Part shown: piece after piece, positions 29,697 to 34,957 of the stretch
Layout: every line of letters begins with the position of its first letter
How positions within the stretch are numbered: the first letter of the stretch is position 1
Assembly: GCA_021817065.1 (NCBI GenBank)
Contig: JAKAWH010000024.1
Span: 1-34,957, forward strand
Length of the DNA: 34,957 nt
DNA from: Actinomycetes bacterium
Lineage (GTDB): Bacteria > Actinomycetota > Acidimicrobiia > Acidimicrobiales > JAKAVM01
Direction of reading: 5' to 3'
The notes under the pieces: generated by a model
What the model was told of the DNA's origin: nothing
The model's input: only the letters and a program-made list of their open reading frames with translations
The model's database searches: none
Made by a program: the position numbers and the translations under genes

Positions 29697-30347
29697 ATGG
29701 CTTTCCCGTCCAGGCTCTTGAATCCGGGCGAGTCGGTGGTGGTCGAACTCCATCCTCATTGGTCGGTGCTGGCCCGGCCGGCAGCAGTGGCCGTCCTCGC
29801 TGGCGGCGGATCAGGTTGGTTCCTCTTCGCCTTCCCTTCGATGTCCATCTGGCTGGCCGGCGCTCTCGGGGCGGTCCTGGCGGCGGCAGTTGGATGGCTG
29901 GGGGCGCGCTGGCTGCAGCGGAACTCGACCGTTTTTGCTGTGACCACCCACCGGGTGGCATTGCGAGGGGGTGTGGTGGTGAAGAAGGGCTGGGATATCC
30001 GCCTGGACCGGATCAACGACGTCTCCTTCGACCAGTCCCTCATGGAAAGGATGCTGGGGGTCGGCGACCTGTGGGTGGATACCGGGGGAGAGGCGGGGAT
30101 GAAGGGAATGGCCCGCATGCCCCATCCCCAGGCGGTGCGACAGCTCATCTTCGAAAAGCAGGAGTCCCTGCGCACGGCTCCGCCATCCGTTCCAGCGGCG
30201 CCGGCGGTTCCGGCGCCCCCTGCTGTGTATCGCGATGCGGGTCTGTCGGTCGCCGAGCAACTTGAGAAGCTGGACGAGCTGCGACGGAGGGGAGTGATCA
30301 CCGACGAGGAGTTCGACGCGGAGAAGTCCCGCCTGATCGGTTTGTGA
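29697..30347 (+). CDS. Membrane protein with bacterial PH (YdbS-like) and SHOCT domains
   Basis: 216 residues from ATG 29697. Two hydrophobic helices (about 26-46 and 50-70) follow 'LLNPGESVVVELHPHWSVL', the usual opening of bacterial PH-like membrane proteins (DUF304/bPH_2). The PH-like part continues with 'STVFAVTTHRVALRGGVVVK' and 'WDIRLDRINDVSFDQSLMER' (about 78-118). A Pro/Ala linker leads to a C-terminal SHOCT helix pair, 'LEKLDELRRRGVITDEEFDA' (190-209). SHOCT segments are often found at protein ends and may mediate oligomerisation. Cellular role unknown. Confidence 0.82.
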   Translation: MAFPSRLLNPGESVVVELHPHWSVLARPAAVAVLAGGGSGWFLFAFPSMSIWLAGALGAVLAAAVGWLGARWLQRNSTVFAVTTHRVALRGGVVVKKGWDIRLDRINDVSFDQSLMERMLGVGDLWVDTGGEAGMKGMARMPHPQAVRQLIFEKQESLRTAPPSVPAAPAVPAPPAVYRDAGLSVAEQLEKLDELRRRGVITDEEFDAEKSRLIGL

Positions 30348-30358
30348 GCCGCGGCTTT

Positions 30359-30410
30359 GCCAGTACCGACCGGTTCTCGGCCCCAATACCTTATGCCAGT
30401 ACCGACCGGT
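30359..30410. repeat. 16-bp direct repeat, 36 bp apart, at the GH1 3' end
   Basis: GCCAGTACCGACCGGT occurs at 30359-30374 and again at 30395-30410. The second copy encodes the last residues of the GH1 protein just before its stop; the first lies in the 43-bp spacer to the PH/SHOCT gene. Confidence 0.85.
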
Positions 30411-31851
30411 CCCCCGCGCGCAATCCCGCGATGATCGTGGCGTAGGTGCCCGCCGCGTCGTGGCCCGCCGCGTCCGTCTCCATCCATCGAAGCCCCCTTT
30501 CCCGGTCCATGCCGAAAATGCCGAACCGGGGTTCGAAGCTGCCCCACTCGTAGTTGTCGACCAGGCACCAGTGCCAATACCCGCCGATCGGTATGCCTGC
30601 GTCGATCGCACGGACCACCGCCCTCATGCTTGCTTTGAGGAAGGAGGGCCGGTCCCAGCCGTCGAGGCGGGGGTAGGAACGGCCCCGGCGTACCCGATTG
30701 CACAAGCCGTTCTCCACCACCCACACGTCGAGGCCGGGTTGGTGGTTCATGCGGGAGTAGCTCGCCAATCCGTCGGGGTTCTCGATGTGGTCCCACAGCT
30801 CCCGCCCGGGAAGCCAGTTCCGCCCGCCCGCGGTGCGGTGTCCCGGGAGGCGGAAATGGTGCGAAGCAACCGGGTCGTAGTAGTCGATCTGGGTGACGTC
30901 GAGACAACGCTCGTGGGGGCTGGCGTAGACGGCGGCGATCGCCCGGTTGAGGCCCTTTTCCATGCGAACCCGACGGGCGGCCAGATGCGCCAGCAGGTTG
31001 TCCCTGCGACGGTAGGGCGGCTCGATGAGCGCACCACACTGGTTGGCGTAGGTGAACCGCCGTTCCTCAACCCACAGGTGTAGGTCTTCCCGGCTTACTC
31101 CTTGACTGCGGGCCAGGAGAACGTCGGTCAGAAGGCGGTCCATGTCGTACAGGGAGAAGCAGAAGTTGTTGGTGCCCACCACTGCGTTGGGTTGTATCCG
31201 GTGGATCACCTCGTATGCTCCGACATGCGCGGTGAGAAGGTGGTCCATGGCGGTGACCATCGAGCGGGTGTCGCCCCGCCTCCCGGGGGGGAACGACCCG
31301 GTCAGGTAACTCTCTATCGCGTAGATGTTGAGCTCATTCACCGTTACCCAGTTCGTGCACTGCTCGTGGAGCGCGTCCACTGCCGTCTGCACCCACTGGA
31401 GGTAGCGCTCGGGAGAAGACGGGTCCAGCCAGAAGTCGACTCCGAGCCACGAGGGGTGGGTGAAATGATGGAGGGTCACTAGCGGCTCCAAGCCAAAAGC
31501 GCTGGCCGCGCGGAGGATCTCGCCGTAATGGGCGAGGGCGCCCATGTCGAAATCGCCTTCTGCAGGCTCGCAGCGGGCCCACTCCACTCCCATCCGGAAA
31601 GCGTTGCAGCCCATAGCCCGGGCCCGAGCAAGGTGGTCTTCGTAGCGATCCCAGAACTGGACCGCCGCGCCGGAGGGCTCGACTCGTCCCTCCCGCTCCC
31701 AGGTGAGCCAGTTGTTGGCCGGCTCGCCTGGACCATTGAAGCCTCCTTCTACCTGGAAACCGGCAGTCGCCACTCCGAATCGAAACGACGGGGGGAGGAT
31801 GCCGCCGCCAGCAGGTTCGTCTGTCGCGGGCGCAGGGGCTCTTTTTGCCAT
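30391..31851 (-). CDS. GH1-family beta-glucosidase/beta-glycosidase
   Basis: 486 residues from ATG 31851. GH1 markers: 'PPSFRFGVATAGFQVEGGFN' (20-39), 'MGCNAFRMGVEWARCEPAEG' (80-99), 'PLVTLHHFTHPSW' (123-135), acid/base E173 in TVNELN (TxNEP in most relatives), nucleophile E380 in VVENG, and 'YWHWCLVDNYEWG' near 418-431. All catalytic positions are kept. It hydrolyses beta-glycosides; the aglycone is not predictable, and steroid or plant glucosides would fit the neighbourhood only as speculation. No signal peptide is visible. It is divergent from mcr across an array of 34-bp repeats and is convergent with the PH/SHOCT gene. Confidence 0.9.
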   Translation of the reverse strand: MAKRAPAPATDEPAGGGILPPSFRFGVATAGFQVEGGFNGPGEPANNWLTWEREGRVEPSGAAVQFWDRYEDHLARARAMGCNAFRMGVEWARCEPAEGDFDMGALAHYGEILRAASAFGLEPLVTLHHFTHPSWLGVDFWLDPSSPERYLQWVQTAVDALHEQCTNWVTVNELNIYAIESYLTGSFPPGRRGDTRSMVTAMDHLLTAHVGAYEVIHRIQPNAVVGTNNFCFSLYDMDRLLTDVLLARSQGVSREDLHLWVEERRFTYANQCGALIEPPYRRRDNLLAHLAARRVRMEKGLNRAIAAVYASPHERCLDVTQIDYYDPVASHHFRLPGHRTAGGRNWLPGRELWDHIENPDGLASYSRMNHQPGLDVWVVENGLCNRVRRGRSYPRLDGWDRPSFLKASMRAVVRAIDAGIPIGGYWHWCLVDNYEWGSFEPRFGIFGMDRERGLRWMETDAAGHDAAGTYATIIAGLRAGDRSVLA

Positions 31852-31859
31852 GGTGGGCC

Positions 31860-31865
31860 AGGCTA
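31860..31865 (-). promoter_or_regulatory. -10 box TAGCCT of the GH1 gene
   Basis: TAGCCT on the minus strand lies 8 nt before ATG 31851 and abuts the first unit of the repeat array, so the -35 region falls inside the array. Confidence 0.4.
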
Positions 31866-31994
31866 GTGGGAGTCATGCCTGGGCTCCCACCGTCGGTAGC
31901 TGGGAGTCATGCCTGGGCTCCCACCGTCGGTAGCTGGGAGTCATGCCTGGGCTCCCACCGTCGGTAGCTGGGAGTCATGCCTGGGCTCCCACCG
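31865..31994. repeat. 34-bp tandem array (~3.8 copies) in the divergent GH1/mcr promoter
   Basis: Units begin at about 31865, 31898, 31932 and 31966 with AG(C)TGGGAGTCATGCC. Each contains TGGGAG and CTCCCA, which can pair around an 11-nt loop. Middle copies are identical. There are no variable spacers. The array exactly fills the space between the predicted -10 boxes of the two divergent genes. Confidence 0.92.
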
Positions 31995-32007
31995 GTAACC
32001 CATGCCG

Positions 32008-32013
32008 TAGTCT
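32008..32013 (+). promoter_or_regulatory. -10 box TAGTCT of mcr (leaderless)
   Basis: TAGTCT is followed by 7 nt and GTG 32021. It supports this start instead of the frame that is open back to 31943, which would translate the repeat array. Confidence 0.5.
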
Positions 32014-32020
32014 GGAACCT

Positions 32021-33211
32021 GTGCCCGGACCCCTGGAAGGCGTGAAAATCATCGAGCTGGCTGGGATCGGTCCCTGCCCGTTCGCGGCGATGGTGCTGGC
32101 CGATATGGGCGCCGACGTGGTGGCGGTAGCACGCGCCGACACGGTTATCGGTGGTGGCCCCCCACGTCCTTCGATGGACCTGAACAACCGGGGCAAGCGT
32201 TCGCTGGGAGTCAACCTCAAGGATCCCGCTGGGGTCGAGGTGATCCTGCGGCTGGTCGAAGGCGCCGAGGTCCTGGTGGAGGGCTTCCGTCCCGGAGTGG
32301 CCGAGAGGTTGGGGGTTGGGCCGGAGGAGTGCCGGGCTCGTAATCGGCGCCTGGTCTACGGGCGGATGACCGGTTGGGGACAGGAAGGCCCGTACGCCGC
32401 GATGGCCGGTCACGACATTAACTACATCTCGCTTGCCGGCGCACTCCACGGCATCGGCCGACCCGGAGAGAATCCGGTGCCACCCCTCAATCTGGTCGGC
32501 GACTACGGCGGTGGCGGGATGCTGCTCGCCTTCGGGGTGGTGTGTGCGCTCTTGGAGGCGACCCGCTCGGGGGAGGGGCAGGTCGTCGATGCCGCCATGG
32601 TGGACGGATCGGCGCTCCTCACCACCATGATGCACTCGATGATGGCGATCGGATTCTGGAACGACGAGAAGGGGACCAACCTCCTGGACGGAGCTGCGCA
32701 CTTCTATGACACCTACGAGACCGCGGACGGGAAATGGATCTCGGTGGGCGCGATCGAGAAGCAGTTCTACGCCGAGTTGCTCCGATTGACAGGACTGGGT
32801 GCGGGGGGGGCGGCCGGTCCCGAGGAAGAGGGAACCGGCCTTGCCGGCAACGAGCTTCCCTCCCAGATGGACCGGGCGCAGTGGCCGGCGATGAAGGAGA
32901 AGCTTGCAGCGATATTCAGATCCAAGACCCGCGACGAGTGGTGCGGGATCATGGACGGCACCGACGTGTGCTTTGCTCCAGTGCTTTCCCTGCGGGAGGC
33001 ACCATTTCATCCCCACAACCAGGCTCGGCAGACTTTTGTCAACGTGGAGGGGATCGAGCAGCCTGCACCCGCCCCAAGATTCTCCCGGACGCCCGGTGTC
33101 ATCGCCCGGCCCCCGGTGACTGCCGGTTCGGACACCGACACGGTGCTGTCCGACTTCGGATTCGGCAGCGGCGAGATCGCCAAGTTGCGTGAGTCCGGCG
33201 CGGTTGCCTGA
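32021..33211 (+). CDS. mcr: Alpha-methylacyl-CoA racemase (CaiB/BaiF family III CoA-transferase fold)
   Basis: 396 residues from GTG 32021. It opens 'PGPLEGVKIIELAGIGPCPF' and has 'RLVYGRMTGWGQEGP' (110-124). 'GHDINYISLAGALHGIGRPG' holds H131, 'PPLNLVGDYGGGGML' holds D161 and 'SVGAIEKQFY' holds E246. These correspond by alignment to the catalytic His, Asp and Glu of the mycobacterial racemase MCR. Family III CoA transferases have a single Asp and lack this HDINYI context, so racemase is favoured. It interconverts 2R- and 2S-methylacyl-CoA, needed before beta-oxidation of sterol side chains and pristanate. A Gly/Glu insert near residues 257-275 relative to MCR is palindromic at DNA level. Confidence 0.88.
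   Translation: MPGPLEGVKIIELAGIGPCPFAAMVLADMGADVVAVARADTVIGGGPPRPSMDLNNRGKRSLGVNLKDPAGVEVILRLVEGAEVLVEGFRPGVAERLGVGPEECRARNRRLVYGRMTGWGQEGPYAAMAGHDINYISLAGALHGIGRPGENPVPPLNLVGDYGGGGMLLAFGVVCALLEATRSGEGQVVDAAMVDGSALLTTMMHSMMAIGFWNDEKGTNLLDGAAHFYDTYETADGKWISVGAIEKQFYAELLRLTGLGAGGAAGPEEEGTGLAGNELPSQMDRAQWPAMKEKLAAIFRSKTRDEWCGIMDGTDVCFAPVLSLREAPFHPHNQARQTFVNVEGIEQPAPAPRFSRTPGVIARPPVTAGSDTDTVLSDFGFGSGEIAKLRESGAVA
32812..32840. repeat. Palindrome inside mcr
   Basis: GGCCGGT (32812-32818) pairs with ACCGGCC (32834-32840); CCC/GGG extend it past a one-base bulge. It coincides with a Gly/Ala/Glu-rich stretch that is absent from the mycobacterial protein as I recall it. Confidence 0.6.
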
Positions 33212-33267
33212 GCAGCCGGGCCCGGTGCCTCCAATTGGCCCGACCCGAAGCCAGGGCGGGAGCCGCC

Positions 33268-34005
33268 ATGGATGACCGCGACCTGCTCGTCGAGCAACAG
33301 GAGTACTACCGGGCACGGGCATCTTCCTACGAAAGGGTGGTGGACTTGCCGGGCGGCCCGGTCGATGTGGCAGCCTTCCTCGCCGAACGAGACCAGGTGC
33401 TCGGCGCATTCGACGCTCTCGATCTGGGGGCCGACGTGCTGGAGCTGGCAGGGGGGACTGGCATCTGGACCCGCCGCATCGTCGAGAGGCGGGCGACCCG
33501 AGCGGTGACCGTGGTGGACTCTTCGGTGGAAATGGTGACGGCCAATCTGTCCCAACTGGGAAGTTCGACTAACACGGTGCGGTTCGTCATATCCGACATA
33601 TTCGCCTGGAAGCCCGACCACTCCTTCGATTCGGTGGTCTTCTGCTACTGGCTCTCCCACGTGCCGGAATCTCGCATGGAGAGCTTCCTCGACATGGTGG
33701 CGAGCGCACTGAAGCCTGGGGGTTCCCTTTTCTTCGTGGACGACAAGGCTCCAACGCGGCCGGGCCCGCCGAGCGACCCGGCTCCAACGCGGCCGGGCCC
33801 GCCGAGCGACCCGGCTCCGGCAGGGTGGAGCGCGAATGACGACGAGGTGAGGGAGCGCCGCACGCCCGAGGGGAAGATATTCCGTATCGTCAAGCGATAC
33901 TGGGAGCCGGGGGACCTTCGCGACCGTTGCGCTAGAGCCGGGCTGGATGTGGCCGTCACCGAAACGGCGGGCCTTTTCCAATACGGGGTGGGGCGCCGGG
34001 CCTGA
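33268..34005 (+). CDS. SAM-dependent class I methyltransferase
   Basis: 245 residues from ATG 33268, with GGGAG 5 nt upstream; an upstream TTG (33235) is less likely. Motif I is VLELAGGTGIWTR (57-69), the acidic end of strand 2 is 'AVTVVDSSVEMV', and the post-motif region is 'VVFCYWLSHVPESRMESFLD' (123-142), followed by 'ALKPGGSLFFVDDK'. The substrate is unknown. Residues about 161-186 are two copies of the 11-mer APTRPGPPSDP inserted between strand 5 and the following helix, a place where related methyltransferases have a short loop. It follows mcr by 56 bp and may be cotranscribed. Confidence 0.85.
   Translation: MDDRDLLVEQQEYYRARASSYERVVDLPGGPVDVAAFLAERDQVLGAFDALDLGADVLELAGGTGIWTRRIVERRATRAVTVVDSSVEMVTANLSQLGSSTNTVRFVISDIFAWKPDHSFDSVVFCYWLSHVPESRMESFLDMVASALKPGGSLFFVDDKAPTRPGPPSDPAPTRPGPPSDPAPAGWSANDDEVRERRTPEGKIFRIVKRYWEPGDLRDRCARAGLDVAVTETAGLFQYGVGRRA
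33748..33813. repeat. 33-bp direct repeat x2 inside the methyltransferase gene
   Basis: Units at 33748 and 33781 are identical (GCTCCAACGCGGCCGGGCCC...), with the start of a third at 33814. By hand alignment about 25 of 33 bases agree with the rsmE repeat, in the same frame. Confidence 0.92.
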
Positions 34006-34051
34006 CGCTTCTTACCGGGAACTTCCTTTGGAGCCGCCGCTCCCGGTCGTC

Positions 34052-34105
34052 GAGACCGCCGACGGCCGGTCTCCAGCCAGATCCTGCGCAGCCCAGCTTT
34101 GCTGG
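34052..34105. terminator. Two hairpins between convergent genes
   Basis: GAGACCG/CGGTCTC (34052-34058 with 34067-34073) and CCAGC-TTT-GCTGG (34093-34105) lie in the 124-bp spacer between the converging methyltransferase and merR genes. Neither has a clear T-tract; a bidirectional terminator is the likeliest role. Confidence 0.35.
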
Positions 34106-34129
34106 CCGGTAGCAGAGCGGAGCACCCTC

Positions 34130-34903
34130 TTAGTCCTCGGCCAGGCTCTCGATGGCTTCCTGGACCACGCGCTCCATCGAGCGCTTCTGCACGTAATGGA
34201 AGATCACCTCGGCCAAGGGCAGCACCGAGGCGAGCACGTCGGGATCCTGGGATGCCAGCGCCTCCAGCTCGTCTTCGAGGGACGTGCGGTACTGCCCGGC
34301 GATCGCGTCGATGAGCTCCTTTTCCAACTCGGAGAATTTCTTCACGTAGAGCTCGACGAGGAGCAGGACGATCGGGCGCGGCATGCCCAGGGCCACCAGG
34401 TTCTGTGCGGCCTCCACCGCAGCCAGCTCGTCGGTGCCGCAGGTGCCGGAGGCGCCGGTGCTGTTCACCAGGCCGGCCCGGCGCAGGTCGTCGACCAGGC
34501 CGGGGTCTATCTCGGGCGCTACCCCCGCAGCCGGGGCGACCGATGGCACCGAGGGTCCTGCCGGCAGCGGACTGAAAAGAACCTCGACCAGGCCGAGCCT
34601 TCCTTCCTCGGCAAGCGATTTGATCGCTCGGAGAGAAAAGTGCTTGGCCTGGAGGTCCTTGATCCTGTTCAGCGCCCGCAAGTGGGCCGCACCGTAGGAG
34701 ATCGACCGCCCCTGGCGGGTCGCCTCGGGGAGCAGTCCCTCCCGCTGGTAGAAGCGAATGGTGTCGACGGTGATCCCGGTCTCACGGGCCAGGTCGTCGA
34801 TCTTCCACGAGAGCTCGGCTGGTTCCGGTACAGCCGGGTTTGCCGAGCCAGCCGACAGGGAAGCGGCCGGACCCGCCGAGCGGACCGGCTCCGCCCCTGC
34901 CAT
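34130..34903 (-). CDS. MerR-family transcriptional regulator
   Basis: 257 residues from ATG 34903. The MerR winged helix starts near residue 31: 'WKIDDLARETGITVDTIRFY', then 'QREGLLPEATRQGRSISYGA' and 'LRALNRIKDLQAKHFSLRAI'. A long helical effector region (about 150-257) contains 'ELYVKKFSELEKELIDAIAG' and lacks the cysteine pattern of metal-sensing MerR proteins. The first 30 residues (Ala/Pro/Ser-rich) precede the family domain and are encoded by a copy of the GC-rich repeat seen in the methyltransferase gene. A gene ends 4 nt upstream, so it belongs to an operon that continues beyond the window. The ligand is unknown. Confidence 0.87.
   Translation of the reverse strand: MAGAEPVRSAGPAASLSAGSANPAVPEPAELSWKIDDLARETGITVDTIRFYQREGLLPEATRQGRSISYGAAHLRALNRIKDLQAKHFSLRAIKSLAEEGRLGLVEVLFSPLPAGPSVPSVAPAAGVAPEIDPGLVDDLRRAGLVNSTGASGTCGTDELAAVEAAQNLVALGMPRPIVLLLVELYVKKFSELEKELIDAIAGQYRTSLEDELEALASQDPDVLASVLPLAEVIFHYVQKRSMERVVQEAIESLAED
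34863..34892. repeat. Copy of the dispersed GC-rich repeat in the merR 5' coding region
   Basis: The plus-strand sequence GCGGCCGGACCCGCCGAGCG followed by GACCGGCTCC matches the methyltransferase repeat (33758 onwards) at nearly all positions. The coding strand of merR is the opposite one. GCCGGACC and GGACCGGC within it are complementary except for one base. Confidence 0.7.
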
Positions 34904-34907
34904 GGGG

Positions 34908-34957
34908 TCAGTTTCCTGCTTCCGGCGCCGCCTCGGCAGCCATCAGAAGAAGATCGG
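34908..34957 (-). CDS. C-terminal end of an unidentified gene upstream of merR
   Basis: From the right edge the minus strand reads DLLLMAAEAAPEAGN and then TGA (34908-34910), 4 nt before the merR ATG. The Ala/Glu-rich helical tail and the tight spacing suggest the end of a cotranscribed gene. Fifteen residues are too few to name a family, and other frames here are equally short, so this is a weak call. Confidence 0.35.
   Translation of the reverse strand, partial: DLLLMAAEAAPEAGN

Noticed and set aside
31865-31994. Possible CRISPR array
   Set aside because: Units follow each other directly with no variable spacers, and no cas genes are present; it is a plain tandem repeat.

Overview
The window is GC-rich, densely coded and chromosomal. 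It looks like a high-GC actinobacterium, possibly a member of the Acidimicrobiia. Three things point there: a steroid C/D-ring catabolism set resembling the mycobacterial ipd/echA20/fadA6 genes, a BldD-like regulator and an hrcA-dnaJ-rsmE operon. In addition, a TANNNT -10 box lies only 5-8 nt before the start codon in about a dozen genes, as expected for leaderless transcription. The taxonomy is inferred from gene content, not from a marker gene.

Layout. 1-2.5 kb: the end of a Phd-type antitoxin, tRNA-Ala(GGC), cutA, an SRPBCC protein, two divergent XRE regulators and a SnoaL-like remnant. 2.5-4.2 kb: an amidase, then the wreck of a TnpB-type IS and an orphan C-terminal gene fragment. 4.2-8.8 kb: ipdF diverging from echA20-ipdA-ipdB-ipdC, with a candidate operator between them. 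8.9-10.8 kb: a DUF4143-type AAA ATPase under a perfect palindrome, and an AIM24 protein. 11-14.2 kb: a FadA6-like thiolase and a single-chain ETF (beta and alpha fused). 14.3-17.5 kb: hrcA-dnaJ-rsmE. 17.7-20.6 kb: a BldD-like regulator with an intact c-di-GMP-binding signature, a UvrD-like helicase that seems to lack subdomain 2B, and a vapBC pair bracketed by 65-bp direct repeats. 20.7-24.2 kb: an alpha/beta hydrolase, a membrane-anchored Mur ligase and a D-Ala-D-Ala ligase. 24.3-27 kb: an HD-GYP response regulator and a cytosolic hybrid histidine kinase. 27-31.9 kb: GH31 and GH1 glycosidases around a PH/SHOCT membrane protein. 32-35 kb: alpha-methylacyl-CoA racemase, a SAM methyltransferase, a MerR regulator and the tail of one more gene.

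How the genes work together. ipdF, echA20, ipdAB, ipdC and fadA6 cover much of the breakdown of the last two steroid rings. The fused ETF would accept electrons from acyl-CoA dehydrogenases, which are not in the window, and Mcr would epimerise branched acyl-CoAs such as sterol side chains. The HD-GYP phosphodiesterase and the BldD-like protein suggest c-di-GMP signalling.

The most unusual property is the abundance of short GC-rich repeats and palindromes. Many are inserted in frame into otherwise conserved proteins (ETF, RsmE, methyltransferase, MerR, IpdC, Mcr, GH31), with periods of 33, 36 or 42 bp. Others duplicate gene ends or fill a divergent promoter. A related ~30-bp unit recurs in rsmE, the methyltransferase and merR, which suggests a dispersed element that tolerates or prefers coding DNA.
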